Shown here one piece after another: positions 54,055 through 63,367 of a stretch of 64,000 nt of DNA. Made by a program: the position numbers and the translations under genes. Positions within the stretch are counted from its first letter, which is position 1, and each line of letters opens with the position of its first letter. The notes beneath the pieces were generated by a model that worked only from the letters and a program-made list of their open reading frames with translations, was not told the DNA's origin and did not search any database. The stretch is from Microbacteriaceae bacterium MWH-Ta3 (GTDB lineage: Bacteria; Actinomycetota; Actinomycetes; Actinomycetales; Microbacteriaceae), in assembly GCA_003053925.1 (NCBI GenBank), contig QBKD01000001.1:1116001-1180000 (forward strand), in the 5' to 3' direction.

Positions 54055-55136
54055 TGGCACACCAGTGGCGCGGGGTTATCCGCGAATACGCCGATCGTCT
54101 AAATGTGACGGACGCTACGCCCATCATCACCTTGGGCGAGGGTGGCACGCCCCTTCTTCCTGCTCGTGCACTGAGCGACATCACCGGTGCGGATGTCTGG
54201 GTGAAGTACGAGGGTATGAACCCCACCGGTTCGTTCAAGGACCGCGGAATGACCATGGCCATCACGAAGGCCGTCGAGCACGGCGCGAAGGCCGTGATTT
54301 GTGCGTCCACAGGAAACACCTCGGCCTCGGCCGCGGCGTATGCCGCCCACGCGGGAATTTCTGCCGCAGTCCTGGTACCCGAGGGCAAGATCTCGATGGG
54401 CAAGCTCAGCCAGGCGGTGGCCCACAAGGCGCACATCCTGCAGCTGCAGGGAAACTTCGATGACTGCCTCGAAATCGCACGAGAATTGGCCGAGTCGTAC
54501 CCCGTTCACCTGGTTAACTCGGTCAACCCCGATCGCATCGAGGGACAGAAGACCGCCGCATACGAAGTTGTCGAGGTCTTGGGCAAGGCTCCCGACTTCC
54601 ACTTCATCCCTGTCGGAAACGCGGGTAACTACACGGCCTACCACCGCGGTTACCGCGAGGAATTGGACCGCGGCGTCACGCAAACGCTTCCCCGAATGTT
54701 CGGCTTCCAGGCTGCGGGATCGGCGCCTCTGGTGCTGGGTCACCCCGTGTCGAACCCGGAAACTCTTGCGACGGCAATCCGCATTGGTAACCCCGCTTCG
54801 TGGGAACTGGCTCTTGCCGCCCGCGATGACTCCGACGGCTACTTCGGTGCCATCGACGATGCGGGAATTATCGCCGCGCAGCGCTTGTTGTCGCGCGAGG
54901 TGGGAATCTTTGTGGAACCCGCCTCGGCAATCTCGGTTGCCGGTCTTTTGGAACGTGCCGCCGCTGGTCAGATTCCCAAGGGGGCAACCGTTGTGCTGAC
55001 GGTGACCGGACACGGCCTCAAGGACCCGCAGTGGGCCCTGCAGAACCCCGATGGAACCACGGCATCGCCCGAAGTTGTTCCTGTCGATGTCGCCGAAATC
55101 GCCAGTGTGTTGGGGCTTGCAAAGGCGACCGCATGA
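54054..55136 (+). CDS. thrC: Threonine synthase
   Basis: 360 aa; its ATG shares one base with the hom stop (TAATG). Fold-II PLP enzyme with the PLP Lys in NPTGSFKDRGM, STGNTSASAAAYA and the phosphate loop PVGNAGNYTAY. It converts O-phosphohomoserine to threonine. This is the short actinobacterial/plant-like class. The stop overlaps thrB (ATGA). Confidence 0.96.
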   Translation: MAHQWRGVIREYADRLNVTDATPIITLGEGGTPLLPARALSDITGADVWVKYEGMNPTGSFKDRGMTMAITKAVEHGAKAVICASTGNTSASAAAYAAHAGISAAVLVPEGKISMGKLSQAVAHKAHILQLQGNFDDCLEIARELAESYPVHLVNSVNPDRIEGQKTAAYEVVEVLGKAPDFHFIPVGNAGNYTAYHRGYREELDRGVTQTLPRMFGFQAAGSAPLVLGHPVSNPETLATAIRIGNPASWELALAARDDSDGYFGAIDDAGIIAAQRLLSREVGIFVEPASAISVAGLLERAAAGQIPKGATVVLTVTGHGLKDPQWALQNPDGTTASPEVVPVDVAEIASVLGLAKATA

Positions 55137-56083
55137 GCGACGCACGCCTGATCGGGCGGCGCGTGCAGGTCAAGGTTCCCGCAACGACGGCAAACCTGGG
55201 ACCAGGTTTCGACACCTTGGGTTTGGCCTTGTCGTACTACGACGAAATCACCGCTGAGGTGCGCGAGGCGCCTGGCGCAACCGTCACCGTTCACGGAGTG
55301 GGCGAGGGCGACGTCGCCACCGACGAATCGAACCTCGTCGTGCGTTCGATCGCACACGTTTTTGCACACTATGGCATCGATATGCCGGGCATTAACCTCA
55401 CCTGCGAAAACCGCATTCCGCATGGTCGTGGCATGGGCTCTTCTGCCGCAGCGATTGTCGCCGGCATCATGGTGGCCAAGGGCCTTCTGGACGGCATCGT
55501 CGAAATTGATGCCGATGGTTTGTTGAACCTCGCCAACGAACTCGAGGGTCACCCCGACAACGTGGCACCGGCCCTGTTCGGTGGACTGTCCATTGCGTGG
55601 GTGACGCCGGAAGGCCCCAAGCACAAGAAGCTCACGGTTCACCGCGGAGTATCGCTGCTTGTTGCCGTGCCGCGTGAAACCACAATGTCCACGGCCGTTG
55701 CGCGATCGCTGCAGCCCGACACGGTTCCGCACTCGGACGCCATTTTTAACCTGTCGCGTTCGGCACTGTTGGTCGCTGCTCTCATTCAGAGCCCGGAGCT
55801 TCTGCACGCCGCCACCGAGGACAAGTTGCACCAGGATTACCGCGCCGAGGCTATGCCGGAAACGTCGTCGTTGATTCAGGCACTGCGCCGCGAAGGATTC
55901 GCTGCCGTCGTGTCCGGGGCAGGCCCGTCGATTCTCGTGCTCAGTGATGACCCGGGTGAACGTATGCGTGCGGCCGACTTGATTCACGCGAACTCGGACA
56001 CTGTGTGGGACTGCCACATGCTGGCTGTCGACTTCAAGGGTGCTACAGTGGTATCACTGCCCGCTGGTTCCAGCGCCTCGTAG
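55133..56083 (+). CDS. thrB: Homoserine kinase
   Basis: 316 aa from the ATG at 55133. GHMP-kinase fold: N-terminal VPATTANLGPGFDTLGLAL, the ATP loop PHGRGMGSSAAAIVAG and the C-terminal VVSGAGPSILVL. It phosphorylates homoserine for ThrC. It is the last gene of the lysA-hom-thrC-thrB set, followed by an 88-nt leader before the Rho-like gene. Confidence 0.96.
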   Translation: MSDARLIGRRVQVKVPATTANLGPGFDTLGLALSYYDEITAEVREAPGATVTVHGVGEGDVATDESNLVVRSIAHVFAHYGIDMPGINLTCENRIPHGRGMGSSAAAIVAGIMVAKGLLDGIVEIDADGLLNLANELEGHPDNVAPALFGGLSIAWVTPEGPKHKKLTVHRGVSLLVAVPRETTMSTAVARSLQPDTVPHSDAIFNLSRSALLVAALIQSPELLHAATEDKLHQDYRAEAMPETSSLIQALRREGFAAVVSGAGPSILVLSDDPGERMRAADLIHANSDTVWDCHMLAVDFKGATVVSLPAGSSAS

Positions 56084-56171
56084 CTGAAACCCGGACAGGT
56101 TCTTTCTTTCTCTCTCGCCCGATGTCGGATACACCGACTCGTTCCGGTGAGTGTTATCTCAAGGAGTACCA

Positions 56172-57485
56172 ATGGAAAACGAAAACCCCATCGAGGTGTC
56201 GGCAGATTCGACCGGCACGGAAGCGCCCAAGCGTAAGCGCGCGCCTCGTCGTGCCACCTCGACCAAGGCCGAAGCCGCTGCCGCGGCGGCCGCAGTAACC
56301 GAATCGTCAGCGCCTGCTGCCGAATCCGCACCCGCCAAGGAATCGGCAGCAGGCGCCGAAGCCGCATCGACCGATGCCGCACCCGCCGAGGGCGCAACGC
56401 GTGCGCCTCGCGGACGTGGCCGTGGCCGCGGACGTGGCAAGGCCGCAGACGCAACGGACGCACCGACGGAGTCGATCGATTCGACCGACGCCGCGGCCGA
56501 CAACGCCGAACAGAACGAGCAGAACGGTGATGGCTCGGAATCCGGCCGTCCCCGTCGCGAGCGCAACCGCCGTCGTGGCCGTGGCCGTGACGACGAATTC
56601 GATGGCGAAGTGTCGGACGACGACGTTCTGATCCCCGTCGCCGGAATCCTCGACATCCTCGACAACTACGCGTTTGTGCGCACCGGGGGATACCTCGCAA
56701 GCCCCGCCGATGTCTATGTGGCACTGGGTCAGGTCAAGAAGTATGGCCTGCGCAAGGGTGATGCCGTTGTCGGAGCGATCCGCCAGCCCCAGGGTGGCGA
56801 CTTCCAGAACCGCCAGAAGTACAACGCGCTGGCAACCGTCGATTTCATCAATGGTGCAAGCCCCGAAGCGGCATTGGCCCGCGAAGACTTTGCGGACGGT
56901 ACCCCCGTTTACGCGTCCGAAACTATCGGCCTGTCCGGTCGATTCGCATCCGTAAAGCGTGGCGAGCGCGTGCTTGTCGATGCTCCCGCCGGCGCAACCC
57001 GCACCGCCGTGTTGCGCGACCTTGCTGCTGAAATCTCGAGCGCATCGCCCGACTCGCACCTCATGGTTGTTGTTGCGGATGGTCAGCCCGAAGATGTCAC
57101 CGCGCTCACGCGTGGTGTTCGTGGCGAAGTCAGCGCCTCGACCTACGATCGTCACGCCGACGAGCACATCACGGTTGCCGACCTCGCCGTCGCCCGCGCG
57201 AAGCGCCTGGTGGAACAGGGCATGCACGTCATCGTGGTTGTGGACTCGCTCACCCGCGTGGCCAAGGCTCAGTTATCGGTCATTCAGGGAACTCGTCCCT
57301 TGGGCGACGGATCGGTGGACACCGCCGTATTCGCCGCAGCCAAGCGCCTCTTCGGTGCGGGCCGCTCGCTCGAGACTGGCGGGTCGCTCACCGTTATTGC
57401 TGCCGTTGACACCATCGACCACGGTTTTGCCGGTGCCGTTCGTGACGAGCTCGCCGACATCGCCACCAGCGTCGTCGCACTCTAA
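56172..57485 (+). CDS. Degenerate Rho-like protein at the rho locus
   Basis: 437 aa from the ATG at 56172 (AAGGAG 5 nt upstream). Residues 1-150 are an Ala-rich, basic and acidic low-complexity region; about 155-265 match the Rho RNA-binding OB domain ([33 protein letters not shown]). The ATPase core is eroded: Walker A is APAGATRTA (271-279), with the usual Gly-Lys replaced by Thr276-Arg277; the catalytic-Glu motif DERPEE is DGQPED (Gly304); the Walker B Asp358 (VVVDSLTR) remains. The chain stops at residue 437, after the [17 protein letters not shown] segment, so the arginine finger (SGTR) region is absent. prfA starts 8 nt later, leaving no room for a frameshifted remainder. RNA binding may persist; ATP-driven termination is unlikely. 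Confidence 0.85.
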   Translation: MENENPIEVSADSTGTEAPKRKRAPRRATSTKAEAAAAAAAVTESSAPAAESAPAKESAAGAEAASTDAAPAEGATRAPRGRGRGRGRGKAADATDAPTESIDSTDAAADNAEQNEQNGDGSESGRPRRERNRRRGRGRDDEFDGEVSDDDVLIPVAGILDILDNYAFVRTGGYLASPADVYVALGQVKKYGLRKGDAVVGAIRQPQGGDFQNRQKYNALATVDFINGASPEAALAREDFADGTPVYASETIGLSGRFASVKRGERVLVDAPAGATRTAVLRDLAAEISSASPDSHLMVVVADGQPEDVTALTRGVRGEVSASTYDRHADEHITVADLAVARAKRLVEQGMHVIVVVDSLTRVAKAQLSVIQGTRPLGDGSVDTAVFAAAKRLFGAGRSLETGGSLTVIAAVDTIDHGFAGAVRDELADIATSVVAL

Positions 57486-57493
57486 GGAACGCC

Positions 57494-58573
57494 ATGTTTA
57501 CCTCGATCGAGGGATTGCTCGCCGAACACGCGGAACTTCAGGTTACGTTGTCGGATGCGGCCGTGCATGCGGATCCCGCTCGTGCAAAGAAGCTGAATCG
57601 TCGATACGCCGAACTCAACCAGATTGTGTCGGCTCATGCCGACTGGGAAGCGACGCGTAACGACATCGAGGCGGCGCGCGAGCTCGCCAAGGACGATCCC
57701 GCGTTCGTCGAAGAACTTCCTGCAATGGAAGAACTGTTGGTCCAGCAGGCCGAGAAACTGCGTCGTTTGTTGATTCCGCGCGACCCCGATGACGGCCGTG
57801 ACATCATCATGGAAATCAAGGGTGGCGAAGGCGGCGAGGAAAGCGCGCTGTTTGCTGCCGACCTGCTGCGCATGTACACGCATTACGCGGAATCGCGCGG
57901 ATGGCGTGTGGAAATCCTCGACAAGACCGAATCCGATTTGGGCGGATTCAAGGACGTGCAGGTGGCCATCAAGGCCAACGCATCCGAACCCGCGAACGGT
58001 GCCTGGGCGCGTTTGAAGTACGAGGGTGGCGTTCACCGCGTGCAGCGTGTGCCGTCGACCGAATCGCAGGGCCGCATCCACACCTCGACCACCGGCGTTC
58101 TGGTGTTCCCCGAGGTTGACGAGCCCGAAGAGGTAGAAATCCACCAAAACGATCTGCGTATCGATGTCTTCCGTTCGGGTGGCCCCGGCGGACAGTCGGT
58201 GAACACCACGGACTCGGCCGTTCGCATCACGCACGTCCCGACGGGCATCGTCGTATCGTGTCAGAACGAAAAGAGTCAGATCCAGAACCGTGAATCGGCG
58301 ATGCGCGTTCTGCGTGCACGAATCCTCGCTCGCCAGCAAGAGGAGCTCGCCGCAGCGGCCAGCGATTCGCGCAAGAGCCAGATTCGCAGCATGGATCGTT
58401 CCGAGCGCATCCGCACCTACAACTTCCCGGAAAACCGCATCGCTGATCACCGCACGGGGTACAAGTCGTACAACCTCGACCAGGTGATGAACGGTGCAAT
58501 CGACCCGCTCATCGAATCGTGCATCGCCGTCGATGAAGAGGCTCGACTGCAGGCTCTGGCCGACCAGAAGTAA
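57494..58573 (+). CDS. prfA: Peptide chain release factor 1
   Basis: 359 aa. The tripeptide Pro187-Ser188-Thr189 (a PxT form, reading UAA/UAG) and the Gly-Gly-Gln motif at 232-234 define RF1. AAGGA overlapping the stop of the previous gene serves as ribosome binding site. prmC, which methylates the GGQ glutamine, follows by 2 nt. Confidence 0.97.
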   Translation: MFTSIEGLLAEHAELQVTLSDAAVHADPARAKKLNRRYAELNQIVSAHADWEATRNDIEAARELAKDDPAFVEELPAMEELLVQQAEKLRRLLIPRDPDDGRDIIMEIKGGEGGEESALFAADLLRMYTHYAESRGWRVEILDKTESDLGGFKDVQVAIKANASEPANGAWARLKYEGGVHRVQRVPSTESQGRIHTSTTGVLVFPEVDEPEEVEIHQNDLRIDVFRSGGPGGQSVNTTDSAVRITHVPTGIVVSCQNEKSQIQNRESAMRVLRARILARQQEELAAAASDSRKSQIRSMDRSERIRTYNFPENRIADHRTGYKSYNLDQVMNGAIDPLIESCIAVDEEARLQALADQK

Positions 58574-58575
58574 TC

Positions 58576-59433
58576 GTGTCCGACGTTCGGTCGACGGTCG
58601 AGAACCTCGCACAGCGCTTTGCTCGTGCGGGGATTGCCTCGCCCGTCGCCGATGCGGAACTGCTCGTGGGGGCTGTCTGTGGCTGGAGTCGCGGCGATGT
58701 CCTGACCCGTGCGTTCATGGGCACCGAACTCTCGGAGCCGCAGACCGCCACCATCGAAGCGTGGGCCGCGCGCCGCGAAAATCGTGAACCGCTGCAGCAC
58801 ATCACGGGTATGGCACCCTTTCGGTCGCTGCTGCTGCACGTGGGACCGGGCGCACTGGTGCCACGGCCGGAAACCGAATTGGTTGCGGAATGGGCCATCG
58901 AGGCACTGCGACAGGTGCCTTCGGCTGCGCCTCGAGCCGTCGATTTGGGTACAGGGACCGGCGCGCTGGCACTCGCACTCGCCACCGAGGTTCCCCACGC
59001 ACTCGTGTGGGCGGTCGAATTGTCCGACGAGGCACGCGTGTGGGCAGGTCGCAATATCGCGGAATTCGGTGATGATCGTGTCACGTTGGTCGCCGCGGAT
59101 GCGACGACCGCGCTTCCCGAGCTAGACGGAACGATTGACGTCGTGGTCACCAACCCGCCTTACCTTCGCGAATCCGATGTGCCGACGGATCCGGAAGTGT
59201 CCGTCCACGACCCGTCACTGGCGTTGTACGGCGGCCGCGACGGGCTGCGCGATGTTCGCAGCTTCACCGCGCGCGCTTTCGCGCTACTGCGACCCGGTGG
59301 AACCTTGGTTCTCGAACACGGTGATGACCAATCCGCCGATGCCGTGGCAATTGCACGCGAGGCCGGTTTTCGCATGGTCACCGCACACACCGATCTGCTG
59401 CATCGCGAACGCGCAATATCCGCCGTGAAATAA
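58576..59433 (+). CDS. prmC: Release-factor glutamine N5-methyltransferase
   Basis: 285 aa from the GTG at 58576. An N-terminal helical substrate-binding domain is followed by a Rossmann methyltransferase: VPRPETELVAEW, SAM loop AVDLGTGTGALALAL and the catalytic VVTNPPYLRE. It methylates the Gln of the GGQ motif in RF1 and RF2; prfA is immediately upstream. Confidence 0.95.
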   Translation: MSDVRSTVENLAQRFARAGIASPVADAELLVGAVCGWSRGDVLTRAFMGTELSEPQTATIEAWAARRENREPLQHITGMAPFRSLLLHVGPGALVPRPETELVAEWAIEALRQVPSAAPRAVDLGTGTGALALALATEVPHALVWAVELSDEARVWAGRNIAEFGDDRVTLVAADATTALPELDGTIDVVVTNPPYLRESDVPTDPEVSVHDPSLALYGGRDGLRDVRSFTARAFALLRPGGTLVLEHGDDQSADAVAIAREAGFRMVTAHTDLLHRERAISAVK

Positions 59434-59455
59434 GTGCCCCGATAGACTAAACGCG

Positions 59456-60115
59456 ATGTCGACGACCTATAACTGCAGCGACCCGGCCGAGGTCCTCACC
59501 GGCATGCGTATGGCGCGCATGTCCGTCGGTCGTGGCGAACTCATCGTGATGCCCACGGATACCGTGTATGGCGTGGCCGCCGATGCATTCCGCGCCGAGG
59601 CGGTTGCCCGACTTCTGGAGGCAAAGGGCCGTGGCCGGCAGTCACCGCCGCCGGTGCTTGTCCCCGGGATTCCCACACTTGCGGCGTTAGCCGAGACCGT
59701 CACACCGGAAATCGAGGCGCTGGCCACGGAATTTTGGCCCGGCGGCCTCACCATCGTTGTTCCCGCCCGCAGCACGCTGAACTGGGATCTGGGGGAAACT
59801 CGGGGGACTGTCGCGGTGCGTATGCCCGCACACCCCATTGCGCTGGAACTGCTGTCGGAAACGGGTCCGCTCGCGGTGTCGAGCGCCAATCTGTCGGGTC
59901 AGCCCGCCGCTCTGTCGGTCGGTGAAGCCGAGGACTACCTGGGCGAATCCGTCGCGGTGTACCTGGACGGCGGTATCGCCTCGGATTCACGGTTGGGATC
60001 CACCATCGTCGACGCAACGCCCACGGTCCACGGGGGATTGGTGCGCATTGTGCGCGAGGGAGTTATTCCCCGCCAGGCGATCATCGATTTGCTCGGCGAG
60101 ATTGACGAGTCGTAA
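59456..60115 (+). CDS. tsaC: L-threonylcarbamoyladenylate synthase (Sua5/YrdC family)
   Basis: 219 aa. YrdC-fold features: IVMPTDTVYGVAADAF near residue 31, the KGR-type loop EAKGRGRQSPPPVLV, VAVRMPAHPIALELL and SSANLSGQPA. It makes the threonylcarbamoyl-AMP used for tRNA t6A modification. It lacks the C-terminal Sua5 extension. TAGACT (59443-59448) ends 7 nt before the ATG with no SD, suggesting an internal leaderless promoter. Confidence 0.93.
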   Translation: MSTTYNCSDPAEVLTGMRMARMSVGRGELIVMPTDTVYGVAADAFRAEAVARLLEAKGRGRQSPPPVLVPGIPTLAALAETVTPEIEALATEFWPGGLTIVVPARSTLNWDLGETRGTVAVRMPAHPIALELLSETGPLAVSSANLSGQPAALSVGEAEDYLGESVAVYLDGGIASDSRLGSTIVDATPTVHGGLVRIVREGVIPRQAIIDLLGEIDES

Positions 60116-60118
60116 CCC

Positions 60119-61231
60119 ATGTTGCTGTACATCTTGGTTGGCCTTGTTGCCGCGGCCGTGAGCTTCCTAGCGTCTCGATATCTGCTGAAACTGGCCCATA
60201 AGTATCGGATTTACCCGGGAATTCGCGAACGCGATGTGCACAGCACGCCAACGCCGCGCCTCGGTGGCATTGCCATCGTGTTGGGTCTGGGTGTCGGTAT
60301 TACGGTCGCCAGCCTGATACCCAAGTTCGCTCCGGTCTTCGTCGATCCCATGCCCGTCATCGGTCTGGCTATCGCGGTGCTGTTGATGACTGTTATCGGC
60401 GTACTGGACGACCTGTATGACCTCGACTGGTTGCTGAAACTCGGTGCGCAGTTGCTCTCTGCGGGAATTTTGGCGTGGTTCGGAATTCAGATTGTCAGTC
60501 TGCCGTTCGACCAGATTCTGTTGCTGTCGCCGGGAATGTCCCTCGTCATCACCGTCATTGGTGTGGTCCTCGTGATGAACGCCATCAACTTCATCGACGG
60601 GCTCGACGGCCTGGTTGCTGGCGTCACGCTTATTGCCGGTGCCGTGTTCTTTATCTATTCGTATCTGCTGGCCACGGGGCCGGGGCACACGCTGTATTTC
60701 AACTTCGCCAGCCTGCTGACCGCAGTACTCTGCGGGTCCATCATTGGCTTCTTGCCCGTCAACTGGTACCCCGCCAAGATGTTCATGGGCGATTCGGGTG
60801 CGCTGGTGATCGGGCTGGTGATGGCAGCGTCGTCGATTTCGGTGACGGGCCAGGTCGATCCCGCCGAAATCATGCCGGGGCAGCTGGTGCCCGCCTTTAT
60901 TCCTCTGGCGCTTCCCTTGGCTGTGCTCATCATCCCGCTCGTGGACTTTGTGTGGGCCGTGACGAGGCGCGTGACCGCGGGTCGTTCGCCCTTCGCCGCG
61001 GACCGCAAGCACCTGCATCACCGACTGCTTGACCTGGGGCACACACACTTCCAGGCGGTTCTCATTCTGTACGCATGGACTTTGGTTGTGGCAGTCGGAG
61101 TTCTGCTGTTCATGTTTGTTCCCGCATCGACCGCCATCATCGTGCTGGTGCTCGGGTTGATTGTCACCACGATTTTGACCATCCTGCCGCTGCGCAACCG
61201 CAGCGTGCTTTCTGCAAAGGACGCCTCATGA
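60119..61231 (+). CDS. wecA: WecA/MraY-family polyprenyl-phosphate sugar-1-phosphate transferase
   Basis: 370 aa with about eleven membrane helices. Family motifs: HSTPTPRLGG near residue 41, the Mg2+/substrate Asp pair in GVLDDLYDLDW, NAINFIDGLDGLVAG, FMGDSGALVIG and the cytoplasmic His motif KHLHHRLLDLGH. It transfers GlcNAc-1-phosphate (probably) to a polyprenyl phosphate for linkage-unit or wall-polysaccharide synthesis. Position before the atp operon is the standard actinobacterial one. The stop overlaps the next gene (ATGA). Confidence 0.93.
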   Translation: MLLYILVGLVAAAVSFLASRYLLKLAHKYRIYPGIRERDVHSTPTPRLGGIAIVLGLGVGITVASLIPKFAPVFVDPMPVIGLAIAVLLMTVIGVLDDLYDLDWLLKLGAQLLSAGILAWFGIQIVSLPFDQILLLSPGMSLVITVIGVVLVMNAINFIDGLDGLVAGVTLIAGAVFFIYSYLLATGPGHTLYFNFASLLTAVLCGSIIGFLPVNWYPAKMFMGDSGALVIGLVMAASSISVTGQVDPAEIMPGQLVPAFIPLALPLAVLIIPLVDFVWAVTRRVTAGRSPFAADRKHLHHRLLDLGHTHFQAVLILYAWTLVVAVGVLLFMFVPASTAIIVLVLGLIVTTILTILPLRNRSVLSAKDAS

Positions 61232-61668
61232 CGACTCTGACCGCTACCGATCGCGCGCGCCTCGCGTTGTGGACCTCGGTGAAATGGGGCGGTATCTCGT
61301 CGGTCGCCATCGCCGTGATCGGTGCGGCCTGGGGGTTTGCCGTGGCGGGCGAATTTGGTGCACTCAGCGCCGCCGTCGGTTCGGTGGTGGGATTCGTGTT
61401 TACCGGAATGACCGCATTAAGCATCCTGGTGGGGCTCAAACTGGGCCGCGGAACAATCGTTTCAGGCATGTTCTTCGGCATCGTCATGGGCGGTCTGGTT
61501 CTCAAAATGGTGTTGTTCATCCTCGTTGCGGTGGCCCTTCGCGACTCGGAATTTGTGGACACCCAGATTTCCTTTATTGCCGTGATTGCGTCCGTTGTTG
61601 CCGCCCTCGTGTGTGACGTTGTTGCGGTCGCACGCGCACGTGTGCCCGTCGTCGACGTGCTAGGCTAA
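61228..61668 (+). CDS. AtpI-like membrane protein preceding the ATP synthase operon
   Basis: 146 aa from the ATG at 61228, coupled to the WecA-like gene. Four hydrophobic helices (about 21-42, 45-68, 80-101, 109-130) with a short cytoplasmic N-terminus. Position directly upstream of atpB and the size suggest a role like AtpI (c-ring assembly or cation supply), but sequence similarity to AtpI is weak by eye. Confidence 0.7.
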   Translation: MTTLTATDRARLALWTSVKWGGISSVAIAVIGAAWGFAVAGEFGALSAAVGSVVGFVFTGMTALSILVGLKLGRGTIVSGMFFGIVMGGLVLKMVLFILVAVALRDSEFVDTQISFIAVIASVVAALVCDVVAVARARVPVVDVLG

Positions 61669-61727
61669 TCCCGATTGATGCCCTCGTCGCGCAATAGTGC
61701 GCCCCGAACCAGGAGACAACGCTGTTC

Positions 61728-62543
61728 ATGACTGTCAGCCCCGCCTTGCTCGCCGTTGAGGGTGAATCCACTGGCGTTGAATTCCACGCTCCGTCGATCT
61801 GGGAGTTCTATCCCGAAGCCATTTTGTTCGCGGGTACTCCCTTCGAAATGAACCGCATCATGATCATTCGCATGATCATGGTTATCGCGTTGGTCGTTAT
61901 TTTCTGGCTGGGTACGCGCCGCATGAAGCTCGTTCCCGGACGCTTCCAGAGCCTCATCGAGATGGGTCTCGACCTGGTTCGTGTCAACATCGCGGAAGAC
62001 CTCTTGGGCAAGAAGGATGGGCGTCGTTTCCTTCCCTTACTGACCACGATGTTCTTCCTCGTGTTGTTCCTCAACATCACGGGTATCGTCCCCGGCTTCA
62101 ACATTGCGGGCACTTCCGTCATCGGAATCGCGCTTGTGCTTGCCGTGGCCTCTTACGTCGCGTTCATCTACGCCGGACTGCGCAAGCACCCCTGGGCATT
62201 CATCCGCAACGCGCTTTTCCCACCGGGAGTTCCGCCGATGTTCTACATCGTGGTGACCCCGATTGAATTCGTGTCGACGTTCATCCTGCGTCCGGTCACG
62301 CTGACCCTCCGTCTTCTCATGAACATGGTTGTCGGTCACCTTCTTCTTGTCCTCATGTTCAGCGGCACCCACTTCTTGTTCTTGGGCGCAACCGAATGGG
62401 GAATCAAGGCTCTGGGAATTGGAACGCTTGCCTTCGGCATCGTGTTCTCGCTCTTCGAGATCCTGGTTGCAGTACTCCAGGCATACGTTTTCACCCTTTT
62501 GACCGCCGTCTACCTCCAGCTCGCGCTGGCGGAAGAACACTAA
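61728..62543 (+). CDS. atpB: F0F1 ATP synthase subunit a
   Basis: 271 aa. Membrane protein with five to six helices; the proton-path Arg lies in RPVTLTLRLLMNMVVGHLLL and the C-terminal helix carries LQAYVFTLLTAVYLQLALAEEH. AGGAGA lies 11 nt before the ATG, a little long. It forms the proton channel with the c ring in the cytoplasmic membrane. Confidence 0.97.
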   Translation: MTVSPALLAVEGESTGVEFHAPSIWEFYPEAILFAGTPFEMNRIMIIRMIMVIALVVIFWLGTRRMKLVPGRFQSLIEMGLDLVRVNIAEDLLGKKDGRRFLPLLTTMFFLVLFLNITGIVPGFNIAGTSVIGIALVLAVASYVAFIYAGLRKHPWAFIRNALFPPGVPPMFYIVVTPIEFVSTFILRPVTLTLRLLMNMVVGHLLLVLMFSGTHFLFLGATEWGIKALGIGTLAFGIVFSLFEILVAVLQAYVFTLLTAVYLQLALAEEH

Positions 62544-62804
<261 letters not shown>

Positions 62805-62815
62805 GAAAGAATCCC

Positions 62816-63367
62816 ATGCTCAACGCACTCGTGTGGGCGTCGGAATCCACTGAACCGGCACCCAACCCGCTGATCCCAGCGGTGTACGACATTGTCTGGT
62901 CGATCATTCCGTTCGCCATCGTTTTGGTCCTGTTCTGGAAGATCGTTCTTCCTCGCATGCAGGCCATGCTCGACGAGCGCGCCGAGAAGATCGAGGGCGG
63001 CATTGCGCTGGCCGAAAACGCTCAGGCGGAAGCCAAGGCGGCTCTGGACAGCTACAACCAGCTCTTGGCCGAAGCTCGTACCGAAGCCGCGGATATCCGC
63101 GACAAGGCACGTGCCGAGGGTGGCGTCATTCTGGCGGAACTGCGTGATCAGGCAGCAGCAGACGCTGCGGCTATCACCGCGAAGGCTCACGCTCAGATCG
63201 AAGCCGAGCGCCAGGCGGCCATTCAGTCGCTGCGCGCCGAGGTGGGCACTCTGGCACTCGACCTCGCAGGTCGTGTCATCGGAGAGCACGTTGCTGACGA
63301 CAAGAAGGCATCTGCACTCGTTGACCGCTACCTTTCCGAGCTCGAATCGACCGGGAAGAAGAAGTAA
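62816..63367 (+). CDS. atpF: F0F1 ATP synthase subunit b
   Basis: 183 aa. One N-terminal membrane helix (about 25-46, IVWSIIPFAIVLVLFWKIVLP) followed by a long charged, Ala-rich coiled coil that forms the peripheral stalk. It lies 11 nt after atpE; the stop is immediately followed by the atpH start. Confidence 0.96.
   Translation: MLNALVWASESTEPAPNPLIPAVYDIVWSIIPFAIVLVLFWKIVLPRMQAMLDERAEKIEGGIALAENAQAEAKAALDSYNQLLAEARTEAADIRDKARAEGGVILAELRDQAAADAAAITAKAHAQIEAERQAAIQSLRAEVGTLALDLAGRVIGEHVADDKKASALVDRYLSELESTGKKK

Noticed and set aside
57485-57494. Frameshift hiding the C-terminus of Rho
   Set aside because: Only 8 nt separate the stop from prfA, and the internal active-site changes are independent of the C-terminal loss.
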